64,000 bases of DNA from Hirundichthys speculiger (taxonomy: Eukaryota; Chordata; Actinopteri; Beloniformes; Exocoetidae). Position 1 is the stretch's first letter. The number at the start of each line of letters is the position of its first letter. The stretch is taken from the NCBI GenBank assembly GCA_018398805.1, contig JAGFBZ010002033.1:953501-1017500 (forward strand), written 5' to 3'. Shown piece after piece: positions 28,601 to 43,300 of the stretch. The notes below the pieces were generated by a model. It was not told where the DNA came from. It worked only from the letters and a program-made list of their open reading frames with translations, and ran no database searches. Made by a program: the position numbers and the translations under genes.

Positions 28601-31600
28601 GTGGTGGACAGACTGGGAAAGAGTGGAACAGACAGACACGCATGAGAGCACATTAAAGACAAACTTGGCTCGTTTCTTGGTCCGTAGCTCATAAATCGAT
28701 GTCAAAATGTCCAACACAAGGTTGGACTGTGTACCAGACTCCCACATGCCACACAACAATGCAAAAGGACTTTTGAATCTCTATGTTTTTAGTAAGTTAG
28801 TAACTGGTGGAGGAACAAACTAACATCTTTCTTTTTCAGTTTTATTTCTCTACACAATTGTTCTTATCTCTTAAACAAAATCTTAGAGGAAATTATTGTT
28901 GCAAAGATGTATGATAGTCTTATTGCTGTGAAAAGTGCTCAGAAGAACATGACTTCAGATTGAGCAGTCTTCGTGACAGAGCCACACTAAGTGGTGAACT
29001 TTACCTTAAGGTTTGATTAAATGGTCCCTAGTTAAGCCAAGTCAAATAATACTTCAAGGTTACCCATGAGAAAACCAATTTATTTCCCCCAACTGTCTCT
29101 CATCATTTCCTCTCATCTGCAGGGACCGGCTGGACCCAAGGGAGAGAAGGTATGCTTGAATATGAATTTTATTAGTCCCGCTAGATGTCGAAGTAATGGA
29201 TTGCTGCATTGCTCACATAAATTCACTCATTTACAGCCTATGCCACTCATGGGTAATTCTCTGTGTGTGAATGAGTGTTCGTACTCGCCCTCCACTTAAA
29301 AACTGCGCAGATGAGCACTGCCAAAAGAATAGCAGAGCAGCAGTAAACGGCATCTGCCAGAGCGGGTTTCAGTCTGATTAGCGTCGATTACATCTGACGG
29401 ATGATGTTGAGGTTAGGAAGATCAGCTCCTCTCGTGCAATCATGCTGGTAGCTCTGTGATGAGGACGTGGCCTCCAAAGCCTGATCGAAAAAAAAACCAA
29501 CCCTGAGCATGTGTGCTCATTCTTTTACTTAACTCATCTCATCCTGTCAGATGATTCTATACGTAGCTTATCAAATGATTTAGCCAGTAAAAATCCGCAT
29601 CCTGTGTCAGTTTTTGACCCTTGAGTTGCTTACTTCCCACACCTAAATATTATTTTAGTAAGCCTGTCTATTATAGCATCTCCATAGTAGCTGCTGGTTA
29701 ACTGATCCTGTGTACATGTACAGTGCTAATGACTGCTGACAATAGTTATTTTCTGTTTTTCTCTCAGGGAGACCAGGGAGACATTGGGCCAAGGGTGAGT
29801 CATGTGTTCTTCTCATCTGAGGAGGTTAAATAGGACTTTTTTTTTTTATATACTGCTCTGTGCACCTTTCAAGAGTTATTTCTTCATTTCAGCTGACTCA
29901 GGAAAACAGACATCTTTTATTGTCCAGACATTTTAAAATGAATATACTTCCTTTTTTTTGTTGTCCCTCTTTATTTTTTTTCCTGTCTTTCCCAGTTTCC
30001 TTTAAAAATATTTTTTTAACCTGTTATTAAGCTGAGCATATGCTGTTATTTTTTTTCTTTTTCCAGTCAAGTATCTTCAGACAGGAAACAAGTTACAGTT
30101 TTGTCTCCACATTTTTATATTTGTGGAATCCAGAGTTAATAATCCAGTTCAAAGGTTTTAATCTAAGAATAAATTAAATCAGTCGCTACTGTCATAACAA
30201 GTCTGTAAAAAGTTACTACAGAACAGAACAAATTAGTAACAAATTAGTTATAATAGACAGGGTTTTTTAAAATACATTTTTAATGCAAACAGCTGCTGGC
30301 TGTAGTTTCCTACTTACTGCTATAGTTCATGAGCAAAAGATTGATACTGATTATACGGCATGACAAAGCCAGCACTGTTACATACAAACATCAAAAGGCA
30401 AATTGAAATTGTTGGTTTTAAAAATATTTCTCAATAAACACCTGGAGCTCTTCGAAACAATATCCATTGATAAGACCGGTCCACTCAAAAAAAAAAAAAG
30501 ATATAGAAGTTACATGTTGTCATTTTTCTGATTTGCGTCCTCCTTTCAAATATATTTCTATTCTTTTCCTCTACACGTTTGAATTTTTAAATTATTTACA
30601 GGATGTGCAGGAGTTTGACACCAAAAGGTGATCCGATCAGGGAAAGAGTGCTTTTATCTGACATGCGTGGAAGGTGTATAGAAAAAAACACATTTTCTTT
30701 CCAAAAAGAGGTTCAGATCAAAACGATTGCTCCCCAGGAAGCATAAAGTAAAAGGAACTGCCCTTGTGGAGTGATGGACTCTGGAAGGTCAAGATGGAGG
30801 CCAAGGGAACAGCTGAGATGTTTGGCGTAAAGACAAGACATCTTTTTCAGTTGAGGAGCCTCAGCTCTCAGGCATGGTGGTAGGAATGTTATGGTTTTAG
30901 AAAGTTTTTCCTGCTTCAGAGACCGATTTCACTTTACTAAAGACAATGTGAGGGCCTTCAGTCCCAGTGCTGAGGTTGAAGTGGAGGTGAACTTTTTAAA
31001 CCACAGCTAGAAAATCCACCAGAGACTTGTTTAGAGGGGCCAACTCAACACTGAGGCTGAATCCCACTGATGGAGTCAAAACAGTTTTTGACTTTGCCCA
31101 AAGCATGCGTAGAGATTAATGGAGACAAAACACATAAAGGAAGTTATTTCTGTTGTGGAAAGATGCTCAGCTTCTGAAGCCAGTCAAAAGAATCACATTT
31201 ATTGATATGTTCATCTTATCAATTTTTTTTTTTATTTTAATTTTAAAAATCTAACTTTGCTTTCAAGTTCATCACTTTAATCTGGAGGTACTGTTTCAAA
31301 GGGGACCAAATGTTTGCTTTTCCAAAGATGAAGAAAAAGCAACAACTTCCAACAATGTACTTATTTTTCACATGATTTCAGGTGTCTCTGTCTGAAAAGA
31401 GTCTAAATAGTCACTTCAAATAAACCTTTTTACCATCTTCAGAAGGTTGCCTTTAACTTACAACTTCCTTGAAAGTGTGTGATGAGGATTTCACAAACAA
31501 AATGATATGAGGCGTAGCAGCCCATCAGGAATAAGCCACGCTCTCAAAAGACGGAAACATCCGTTCTTTAGAGGATTTCTAACATCTGAAAAGTACTCAG

Positions 31601-34600
31601 CGCTTCTAACTTGTCACATTGTTGGAGCAATCTGGATTTAGATGGAGAAAGAGCCTCTTACCTCTCATGACCCTTGCGCATGAATTTCAACACAAGAGTG
31701 AAGTCTTTTAATAGTTGAAATGAAAAGTGTGTTTACCCGAGTGTTGCTTCCTCAGCAACTGCGCTGACAACATATTTTTTTGCCTTTATGATGATGAGGT
31801 TTGAGTTGCCCACATCTCTGAAGCCAGAGATGAGAAATGATGTTATTAAAGATCGATGGAAATACTTAAACCTCACCTTCATAGCTCAGTGGTTGGGGCA
31901 GTGAGCCAAAGACGCCTTCCAGTCTCAACCAAACTCTGGTTTTCTAACATTACAAGGAAAACCTCTCTCTTCATCTGGTCCTTACTGTCAGTGCTTTCTG
32001 TTCATGTGATGTCATCCCATCCTCCATGAGATCTATGTAATTATCTCCAGTTTCGTTCAGTGTGGTTTCAAAATAAACCCCCTGTGCTTTTGCATGGTAA
32101 ATGGTCTGGATTCTTTGAAGGAGTCACGTACCCCATGAATCCTGCCTGTTTTTTCTAGTTTTATTACATTCAAAAGAGAATGTCAGGCCAGGTCACTACT
32201 CTTCTTGCAAAGTAAAGTAGGGACGAACTCCACAGGTGATCTGCAAAGACGCTTTTGTCTGTAAAATGTATTCAGATCCCTCTATCTGACATCCAGACAA
32301 GTGAAAGAAAATGAATGATTGCTATTAAGTTAGCAATGTTTCAGTGGGTCAGCTGTGGCTAGGAGATTAAATCATTCACTTGCCTAATGTCGTACGAGTC
32401 GTTTTTTACCATTCAACACCACCATTATGTATTATACAAACGGGAAACAGAAGCGCTACAATCATCTTTAGCTCCTCCATTATTTTTTGCTTCATTTAAG
32501 TTTGTTTTTCCCTTTTTGTTTATTCGTTTTTGCCAACGTCTTCTTCTTTTCTTTTTTGGCAGTTGACAAACAGTAAAAGTGGTGCACTACCGCCACCATG
32601 TGTTTTAGAATGGTAGTTTAGGTGCAACCGGTGCTGTCGTTTTAAGTGGAGACACGACCGCTGAAAGGATGGAGGAGGAAATCGGCCCTGTTAAAATTCC
32701 AGCCTCCTAGTTTAACCCCGAACCCCCCGCTAGTGGAAACGCACCTAGAGGGACAGAACACATATCGAGAAGAAGAAGATATACTTGTGAAAGGATCGAG
32801 AAGTGGAGTAATGCTTTGTAGTTTGAAGGATATGGATGATTTGAATAAGCAACATATCAGAGGCACAATAGGCAATAATAAAGGCTTGAGTCATTAATCA
32901 GACTCTGCTTTGTAGCGAGAACTAAAATAAATGGAAAAACCTTTTTGCAGCTAATGTAAATAGCATGATCATAATTTTGTTTTATTTAGACTGAGGTTAT
33001 TAGTCTGTACATTCCTGTCCATGCAAACAACCCAAATTCTGTTCCTTTCAGCAGGGATGAATGAAGACATAATGATGGGGCTTGCAGAAACTTCAGAAAA
33101 TTACAGTTGATGTTGGCAAAATAAACTGGTCTCCTTGTGTTCATAACTTTGGTCTCAATAGGCTAGTATTCTTTCGGGTCCTTCCTGTAATAATTTGTCT
33201 TTTTTTAATCATAACTTATCCTCTTTCATTTACTGTTCACATAATGGCACTATAAATATCTCTCCCAGCCAGTAATTTGTGTATTGGCAGTGAACTGTGT
33301 CATGAGTTCCAAAACTCTGACTGTGAACCACTTTAACTTTCAAAATACTTGCACATTAGACATTTATAAAAACTACACTCGTCTCCCTTATTAGGCTTCT
33401 CATATAGACTTGCTGATTTGCATTATTATACCCAGCAAGTAGTAAACAAATGACATGAGATGTACTAATAATTGTATATGTGATGTGCAGGCATACGCTA
33501 CATGTTCTCCAAGAGTTAAATTCTGACAGCATTGGCATAAAAAATACAGTAAGGAATGAAACTGGGTGGCTATTGTTTTCTAGGAGCACACAAATGGGGT
33601 GTAAATTTGACAGGTCTGCCCAGTTGAACACTTTTATGATGTGGTCAGAAATGTTGCACAAATTCCTGATTCCTATCAAGGCATAAACCATTTGGTATTC
33701 CTGCCTATTCTTTTAAAATTCTGAGGTAATAATTTGTGTGAAAATTAAATCTTTTTTGGCATTCTGAATATTTCGCTTTGGCTTTCTGCATAAATGGTAA
33801 ATATTACACTTGGCCAGGGTTTCTGCAGCTTTGATGTCCTTGGATAAGTCTGCAGCTCCTAAAACCTCAGAATGTCGCTTAGAGACACATGCCTGGTTCA
33901 AAACAAACCCTAAAGATCCTAAAGCCACTGTGGCTGTGCATGTGGCCTCTTAGTGGATTCTCACAGATGTGCCCAGATGGGCCAGCGAAGGAAAAGCTGT
34001 TGCTTGCACAGTGTCAATTTACCATATGAATCAAAGCTCTCTAGGTCCACTAAGGCATGCTGATAAAACATGGCATTGTGAGAGACTGGTGGTGTTAATC
34101 CACCAAAAGCTCAGTTATCACCATTCCCTTTTTCAGCACCATGTCCTCTTGCGCCTCTGAACTATGCAGGAGAATAAGAGAATATATGTGAAAACAGGAA
34201 GCAGCCATGAATCTCTGTTGACCTGTGACTTCCTGTCAATCCATCATTTTGTACACCTTTGTCAGGCTGATTCTGGTCCCAGGGCACATTACAAAGACCG
34301 GATAAAAGGGGTATTAAAACAAAATCAGATGTTATAGAACCACAAAAAGGTCATGTGTCATTTTGCAACTTTCTCTGAAGAATTGTTTATCAGAAGGAGG
34401 CTGGTAGCCTACCATCCTGTCCAGTGCAAATAGAAGACATTGTCATTGCTTGTCCTAGGTTTATTCGGGACCTCTACTGAAAGACAAGCCAATGATGAGT
34501 ATCACCCGAGCCAAAAGAAACTTTTGCCTCCCTCAGAGCAGAAACAAAACCACTATGAGAAAGCAGGGCTCTGAGGGGGGAAGTCTGTTTTTCTTCATCA

Positions 34601-37289
34601 GGTCTTAGGTCTGATGTTGTGAAACAGACTATTCTGTTATGAGGTGTGGTCTATGTGGTCTTCACGGTCAGAGCAGTGTAAATGAGTGAATGTGACAATG
34701 GGTACACAGGGATGTATAGGCAAGGGGAGGTGGAGGGGTCTGCGGCTTTGGAAAAACCTCAGTTGTCCAGCATTCGCCACATCCTGTTAACAAAAGCTTC
34801 TCTGGCAGACGAGCAGTTCTTTCCCTCTCTCTTACCCCCTGCTGCTCCCCATCTTCTCTTTCTCCGATGTTCTCCATCCCTCCCTCATTTTCAAGTATTT
34901 TTGGTAGAGCTCAAGCCGAGAGGCAGCACATCGCTCCCAGCTCTGTGGCGGCAGACAAACTTTCAGCTCGACAGGCAATCAGCACGCTTTTACTGTCTGT
35001 TGACTGGAAAGAAGCAGGCCACCTCTGTTTGGTTTGGGAATGATGGGAAGGCATTAAATGGAGCACACATAGCCACATGCACAATTAAATATGTTTTTAA
35101 AAGGGAGACCAATACATCACGTTTAGAAAGGCAAAACGCAGAAATTACCAAGTTTGATTACAGCATGATAGTACATTTTGATCTAAATCTGTAGCATTTG
35201 TGACCTCACATATCTTGTTAAATTTGAACCACACTGCTTGAAGATTGCTCATTGTCCCTTTGTCACTCCTGTCTTCAGGGTCCTCCCAACTACAGCACAT
35301 ATGCAGGTCTGCACAGTAATCAGATTCTCACTGTCAAGGTTTGTCCCCGCCAGAGAACTGCTCCTTTTGTCCTCCCAGCAGCCTCCACCGTCTGTCAGGC
35401 TGCTGCAGATCTGTCACTATACCTTTAAAAAGAGGGGCAAAACACACCCTTTTTCCAGCTGTTTCTTTTGGCTTTAGCCTGTTGATGCCTCATCTCTGTT
35501 TTTTCCTGCAGCAGTTGTTTTCCTCACCGCCGGGCTCTCAGTTAACCAAGAATGTCTAATTTCTGTATTCATTTATCTGTTTATCTTCTTCCTCTCAATC
35601 CAACCTATTTCATGTCATCTCCTCTCTTCCTCTTAATGCTTTTTTTCCTGTACTTTCTTTCCCTTCTGTTCCTTGTCCATGCCATCTGTTGCATCTCAGA
35701 TGGTTTTACCTCAGTATGACCACGGCTTTCTCTCTGGAAAGCAGTCCAGCAGCTTTCAGAGACGCTTTCTGAAGGTAGACTGCAACTGAAAGGCATGTGT
35801 TCTCTTTTAACACTTTACCCAGGCTTTCTCTTTCTTTGACATGTTGCAATCAACTTAGTTCACATTTATTGTGTTTTTTTTTCCCCTTTATTGTCCAAGC
35901 ATACTGTTATGTTTAAGATGTTTAACCCTTACTGATTAATTACTTATATTTAGATTTTAAAATCAACATAGATGAAGCACACACAAGAAGCTAAAGAAAT
36001 AATGTAAAATAATAATGCAGTTTGGTTTGCTTTTTTTTTTTCTTACAATTACAATCACAGAATTGAAACGCTTTGTTTGGCATTAATAGTTCAAGCCTAA
36101 ACTGAAATATGACTGTAAAAAAAAAAGCAGACTTTTAGTCTGGAGGACTTTCTGTGTCGTGTTGCTTGCATCAACAAAGCAAAGCATGATGTACCAGATG
36201 TCAGTGGAGATGGTGCAGAGGAAGTGGTACCACATTGCTGAAGATTCAAAGTAATCTTATATCCCGCTTAGTGGTGATAAAATTCTTTTAGGACTATAAT
36301 GATTTGTGGTTGGCATAAATATGAGGTCGGTCATCTCTAGAGAGATGAAATAAACATCAGATTTAGGTTTAAATCCAGTCAGCTTTTTTCTCACTGCATA
36401 AAACAGCAAATAAATCCCAAATTAACAGTTGAGGTTTGCTGCACAGTACTGTACTTAATTTCTTGTATTTGTATTAGTGAGCACGTGTTTCATATGAGTC
36501 TGATGAAGACTGCTGCTGTTGCAACTTCAAGCTTCAAGCTAATGAATTAAAAATGTATAAATCCCAATTGATTGTATTAAAGATCCGTACAGTTAAAGCT
36601 GTTTTAAGCAAGACTTTGAAATTAATTAAAAACTTTGCATTTGTTAAATTGTTGAGACAATTCTGCACGTATTTATCGCCTGACTCTTCAGTTAGTGAGG
36701 TTTTTCTCAGAGGTTAGCGAGGACCAGACAGGAGCCAGAATTAGTCATTACGTGTGGCAGTAGCTCTGCTCTGAACGAGTGCTAAATACAATTCATAAAA
36801 TGAACAAACTATTGCCTGTCAGATTTCATAACAAAGCTGAATGATGTTGCATTTTCACTCACAGCGAGCTGTAAAGTCTGCAGTGCACTAATGTGTGGCG
36901 TTGTGAAGATTTGCTGCATGATTCATTTGAAGAGTCATCATGACTCTTCCTGCATGACTGGATGGAAAGGAACTGAAAAGCAATACATAGATGCAGACAC
37001 AGATTTATTATTTTACCATCCTAAAATGAAAAGTTATCCCAACTAATATTGTCACAAAAAGGCCGTAATTGTACAACACATTTGTGTTATTGAATATACA
37101 TAAGAACCAAATTACCAGACATCCGGCAGTAATGACTAAGATCTTTGCCGTGTAGATGTTTGTCATATTATCAAGCTATATACTACTATTAACGTTATAC
37201 TGTATATAACACATACAGGATGACATGTCTATTTCTGCCGCCATCTAGTGGCCAAAGATGTCAGTTAATTGAAGTTTTGAGAAGTTTAA

Positions 37290-37335
<46 letters not shown>

Positions 37336-40300
37336 CTTGATCAAAGCGCAGGTCTCATTTGACTGATTTTCTTTATCAATCATTGAAACATTAGTCATTT
37401 CTTCTCTTCCAATAACACAGACTAACTAAGCCAAGAATAACAATGTTGCCATTAAAGGGTGCATGTAATGGGGGGAAAAAAAAGAATATTTGAGTCTCTG
37501 AAAGTGACAACCAGATTCAAAAACCCGGAGTCAGCACAGTTCTGTCACTTTTTTTCAATGAGCCATTCACATTTGAAGGGAACTGTAACATCACAGACCC
37601 AGCTCAGTATAAAGAATCAAGCTTCCCTAAACTCATCTCCACCCACTTTCACATCATGTTGCTTTTGCTGTATCTCTGAAGTGCGTAGTGTGAAACTGTA
37701 ATGCTAGTTTGAGAAGAGTCACGCCCTGCAGAAGAGATGGGGGTTGAATGGCCGACTATTCAGCTGCTATGAACAGAGCTGTCAAGACATGGTTGATAAG
37801 AAAGCTTTTGTACTATGTGGTGCTGTGGTCAAAGCATGTTACAGATATTTCATTAATATAACAGGAAATTATGTCAACTCGTTAAAAACATGTCTCCTTG
37901 AAGGCAAAAACTTAAGTCTTTTTTCATCCCTCTTCTTTTTTGTTCCTCTTCCTTTTTTTAGGGTGATCAAGGCCAAGCTGGACCAGCAGGTCCTCCAGGT
38001 CCCCCTGGTCCACCCGGGCCCCGCGGCCCCCCTGGTAACACCGGCAAGGATGGGCCTCGTGGTCCCGCTGGAGACCCAGTAAGACCATCACCAGTGTGCT
38101 GCACAATGTGAAACACCCACAGAGTCGTCAGCGCTCCTTTAAGTGGCTGATGCTGTTTCCCCTATCACGCTCTGTAATCAACTTAAATTAAGGTTCATGC
38201 AAGTGTGCATTGATTAACGTGGATTAAGTGGCTAAGGGTCTCCATGATAAACTACAGTGAACCCATGCTCTCATTCTTCCAGGTTTGCCACCGATCTGTG
38301 GCTTAACTAAAAAACTCCCAAAATAGCAACTCTGCTCAAAGCTTCATCTGTTTTTTGTAAGTCAATGGCCACAAAGTTCTCCAAAACAGCCCCATTCTCC
38401 CACCCTCCTACCACAACTGTGTTGCCGTGCTTGCTGAAACAGATATGACACTGTGGTGAGTTCATGGGCAGTTTTCTGGTCTCACTAAACAATAGTAAGC
38501 TCCTTGCCTGAGGCGGTTTATGTAACTATGAATTAGGTTTCTGCCTCCCAGAGTTTAGTTTATATGCAGTGGCAGCTTCAAGCTGTTCTTAAACTGAAGA
38601 GAGACATTTTCAATTTCTGTTTATCAACGTGGAGTAATAATCGCTCTGTTACTTTCATCTGGCACTGGACGGCAAGAGATCCGTGTAAAAAATGTTGGTT
38701 TTTGACATGAGTGAGTCGAGGACTTACGCTGAAGAAACAACAGGGAAAGCCAGAGCAGCTCAGAAAATGACAAGAAGCAGGAGGGTTGAACAAAAAAGGG
38801 CCTGTCTTGCAACCTAGTCGATTGCAAATGTACTCTTCAAGTTGATTAAAGGAATTGCAAAACCCAAAACAACAAAACAAAGTGGTGCTGAGAGCTGCAC
38901 CATGTTGCGGGCAGATGTCTGAGCAGGCTGAGCAGGAGAAAGTGAGCAAGCCTGCCGGCATGGGTATCCTCAAACACTTGACATTTATATCTGAGATGTA
39001 GAGAGAAGGGAATGATTGACAGCTTCTGGAAAATAAATCAAACTTCTGTGCTGGCTGTGCAGGTAAATGTCTATTCTTTATTCAAGATTTGACTTGACTG
39101 AACTCCTGAATTATAAGATTATCTTGAGCAAATTTGAACTACTCTTCATCCCACCTCACTTTTCATTCAAGATAAAAGCAGAGCTAAGAAATTATTTGCA
39201 ATGGTAATTTGTTTCCTGCTGCTGTGGAGGAAAGATCAAACGGCAAGGAGTATGCAAGAGGGGTGAGAAAAGAGGTTCAAAGGCGGCTGCATGATGGAAA
39301 TAAAAGAGTCGAGGAGCTCAGGATGACAGTTTGTGTGTGGAGATAGTGAGTGAGAGGAAGAAAAGCAGCTGGGAAACATCTTCGGAGCTCCTGCACATCA
39401 TTGTAAAATACGAGGACTGAATGGGAAGCTAATAGCCTCCAATTTATAAATTTATATGCATCTATTACAGAGCACTGAGGGATCAAGTAAATACTACTAC
39501 TTGATAGCTGACTCTGTCTGTGTGTGTGTGTGTGAGTGTGTGTGTGTGTGGGGGGAGGTTGAAGAGAGACAGCAATAGGGAGAGATAGATGACTTACATA
39601 CAAGATCCCACAAAGCTTTTCCCGCCATGGATGACTTCATAGCATCTGTTTAAAGCCACATCCACCTGGCCCCCACAAACAGGGGATGGGTATGTTTACG
39701 TAAATGAGCCAAATTACTGACGGGCACATGAGCAGACACAAAAAAGTGGATATGAAATATTGTTTGTGTTTGATGTTGTTTGGAACCTTCATCAGAGCTT
39801 CGTATTCATCGCATGCCAGTTGCCGAACTTTGAAACAAAAAAAAAAAAAAGGATGCATGGGTGGTAAATTAAAGGGGGGAAAAAACATACCAATAGTTAT
39901 ATTAAAAAAAAAAAAAACAGTGGCAATAGCTTTTTACTCAACCCTAAAGATCCACACCAAAGACAGTTAATCTCTCCCAGGGTACATTGCCTGTGAGCTG
40001 TCTGAAATGAGTCTTTACCTAATAACATAATTATGTAACGCAATCACATGGACTGCCTGGTGGCTTCTTTGGCACACTTCAAACAAAGAATGAGCAGTTG
40101 TCTCATGTCTCTTAAAGACCAAGCCTCTCAGGATGCAGGTCTTAAAGAGACGTGAGCTAAATCAAAGCATTTCAGATTAGAGGTAATGCACATTATGGAG
40201 GAGAATTGTGCATTTTTGTTTTAGTTGTAACATCATAGCAAATGGGTCTGCATTTCAACACAGATCCCAGATTATGTTATTATCTTTTAAAAACACCTAT

Positions 40301-43300
40301 AATGTTGGCTCTTTGAGAGAGCACACAGCTCCAATATAACTCATAGCTGACATTTGGACTACGATGTGTCACAGTATGTATTTCAAATAATCTCCAAACT
40401 CGTCAAAGTATCTCGTGACCAGATATCACCTGTGTAGAAGCATCTCCATTTGTTGTTTTTCTATACTCATTTGATCAGGCTTTTTTTTTTAATTCAACAC
40501 TCACCAACTCAAAAATGCAGGACCGTGATCTGCTTTGTCTTAATGAACAGTGACACCTAGTGGGCAAATTTCCTTGAAATTGATTGCATCACTGTAAGAG
40601 TCTTTTTTCCTCTTCAGGGGTTTCCAGGTCGTGATGGAGTTGAGGTGAGTGTAATTCACACTCAGTTTCTTAGTTGTTACAAGAAGTCAGTGATGACTGT
40701 TTGCATCTGTCTGAATAATTTTGGTCTTTGTATGTATTGCTGCATCAGGGGCGACAAGGACCATCTGGGAAGCCAGTAAGATTATTAAATTATTGATCTT
40801 GAATCATCTTAATTATTAAATTTCAAATTAAACTGTGTGCTGCACTTTGCACTCTTTACATTTGTTTAACTGCTTTGATTTGCAGGGTAACGACGGTGAG
40901 CCCGGCTATCCGGGACCACAGGGTCCTCCAGGCCCAAAGGTACAGCAGAGCTTTTCATGTCAACTACCTTGTCTCTGATTGATTTAAGATACATCTGTTT
41001 ATGCATAAACCCCTCTTAATAATTAATATTATGACAACAGGGTGAGGCAGGTGTAGGAGAAAAAGGCGAGAGCGGCATGGATGGACTCCCAGGATTAAAG
41101 TAAGGCAATCTGTAGTCAACTTTAGACAAACAATGAATGTTTCTGTAATGTTCTCCTTTTTTTTAGCTGTAAGATTTTAAATCTTCTGGTACATTATGAA
41201 CTTTCCAGGCTTCCAGAACAGATTTGCTTTCAGACCCCAGATTTTAAATTAAATCATAGAGATCATTTCATTTCAGTTATTATTCGCCATATACAAGAAA
41301 TGAGCTTCCAGAGAACTGTAGGTCTCCTGCAGCTCTTTCTTTTTTTCAGTCAAATCAAAAGCCTGGTCTGAATTCAATTGGATTTTGATTAATAACATTC
41401 ACCATGCTATATTTTTGACTGTATATTTTATCTTTTTCATTGTATAGTATTCAATGTCATTCTGTGTTTTAACTACAACACACTGGTTTCTAGTGGTGTG
41501 CAAAGAAATTTGCTTTGCCAGAAATTTGGGATTATTAGTCATAACATCAATATTACACTTGACAAGCTCTTAAAATCAAATGTCAAAGAATTATATGATG
41601 ATGTGGAATTTGATCTTCACAAAGGGAGATAAAGGAGAAAGAGGAGAGCAAGGACCACAAGGAGCTATGGTATGTTCATTATCGACAGTTCAAGGCCTTC
41701 ATTTTGTTTTTTGTTATCTTTTTTTTCGAGTATGTGTATTTATCAGTCAGATCTCTGTTGCAGGGTTATCCCGGTGAAAAGGGCATTGCAGGCTCCTCAG
41801 ACATCATTGACTTCAACGGGAAGCTTCTAGACGCTTTCCAGGTGAGTGGTATTTGAAGCATCAGTGAAACCAGATTTACACTCCCATAATATGTTCCATG
41901 AATCAGTAGCACAGACTTTTAAGGCAAAGAAACGGCGTTAATAAATACAACCTGAAACTTCTAAATTGAACATGCTACCGTTTCCTGTTGACAGGCCATC
42001 AACACCATCAGTGTTTCGGTAAACTGCTGCTGTTGCTGCATGTTTTGTTTTTTGTTTGTTTGTTTGTTTGTTTTTTTGTGGTGTGACCAATAATTAACAT
42101 CAGTATTCATACTTCCATTAGCACATGCCATATGTGTTTCCACGGCACATCACACCTTCTTCAACCTTTGGATCTGTATGTCTCTGTGGATGCCCTCTGC
42201 CCAGAGATTGAGACCTCAGATGTATCAGATGTCAGTCTGAGAGCCACATCTAAAGAATATCAGTGAATCCATCATTCTATCAAGCTCTTATGTATTCATT
42301 TGGGATATAATGGACAGTCTCAGTAAATGTATTGCAGCTGCGTGGTTTTAACAGATAGCATGTAGCCTGAAGAGACGTCCAAACACAGTTTGGAACATGT
42401 ATTGTGACGCTCTCTGTCAAAGTGGAGAAGTGGATATGAAGCTTGCAGTGGAAGCAGCATGGTGTGTTTTCTTTGGTGTTTGTGTTGTTCCCATGTAAGT
42501 CAGGTAATATGCAGAGGAAATGCAATACAACGAAAGAGAATGGAACTCTTTATTCACCCATATCCCTTTCTTGAAACACTTTGAGCTTGATCCAGTATAT
42601 ATTGCCGTACATGCTTCTGAAAGATAGCTATCTTTGTAGTGGAGTGTGCATTTGATTAAAACTAGTATGAACCAGGTCTCCTTGGGCCTGATCTGAAACG
42701 GGCTCCTGCATGCAAACTTGTAGCCAACAGCCTGAGATGGTTACAAAGCAGGCTGTGAAAACAAGAACCTGAGATCTTATCAGAAACTCCTCTCCAGTGA
42801 GGAATCAGCGAGCACACGTCACATGCAGCGTCTCTACTGGAGTTATAAATCCACATATTTACTCATTGGCCACCCAACTCGTGTGTTGATCCATTCACTT
42901 GCTTGTGTGACAAGTGGTTCTTCATGATTTATCTGCCCTGAAATGTTAAGTGATGATGCATCTGGTGTAAAACAATGCTCAAGTTATTTGTTTGTGACTG
43001 TCATTCATTTTGGAGCTTTTTGGGTGATTGTTTGCATGAGTATCCCTCACTTTCCAAAGACTACAGTTCCCTGTAAACATCTTTGTTTTCCATGACTTTC
43101 TAAGAGAACAAACAAAAAGTTCTAAATGGAAAAGGAACTGTACACCTCTGGGAGGCAGCATGGTTTAGCTTCTTTTATTGCTTCAAGATGGCAGGGGCCT
43201 TCAGAGAGAGGAGTAACAAGTGCAATATTGTGGATGCAGGAATTAAACATGATTTAAAAGTCTTGCAGAACATTGCAAACTACGTGGAAGAAATATGGCG

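Noticed and set aside
31870..31960. Possible tRNA gene from the AGCTCAGTGGTTGG motif
   Set aside because: Only a box-A-like string; no proper box B at the right distance and no cloverleaf, so at most a SINE head.
34682..35194. 170-aa open frame, plus strand
   Set aside because: Intron sequence; composition changes along the frame and nothing resembles a known protein.
38578..38973. 131-aa minus-strand open frame rich in Cys and Phe
   Set aside because: Composition follows the poly-pyrimidine content of the strand; no signal peptide plus domain pattern and no conservation evidence.
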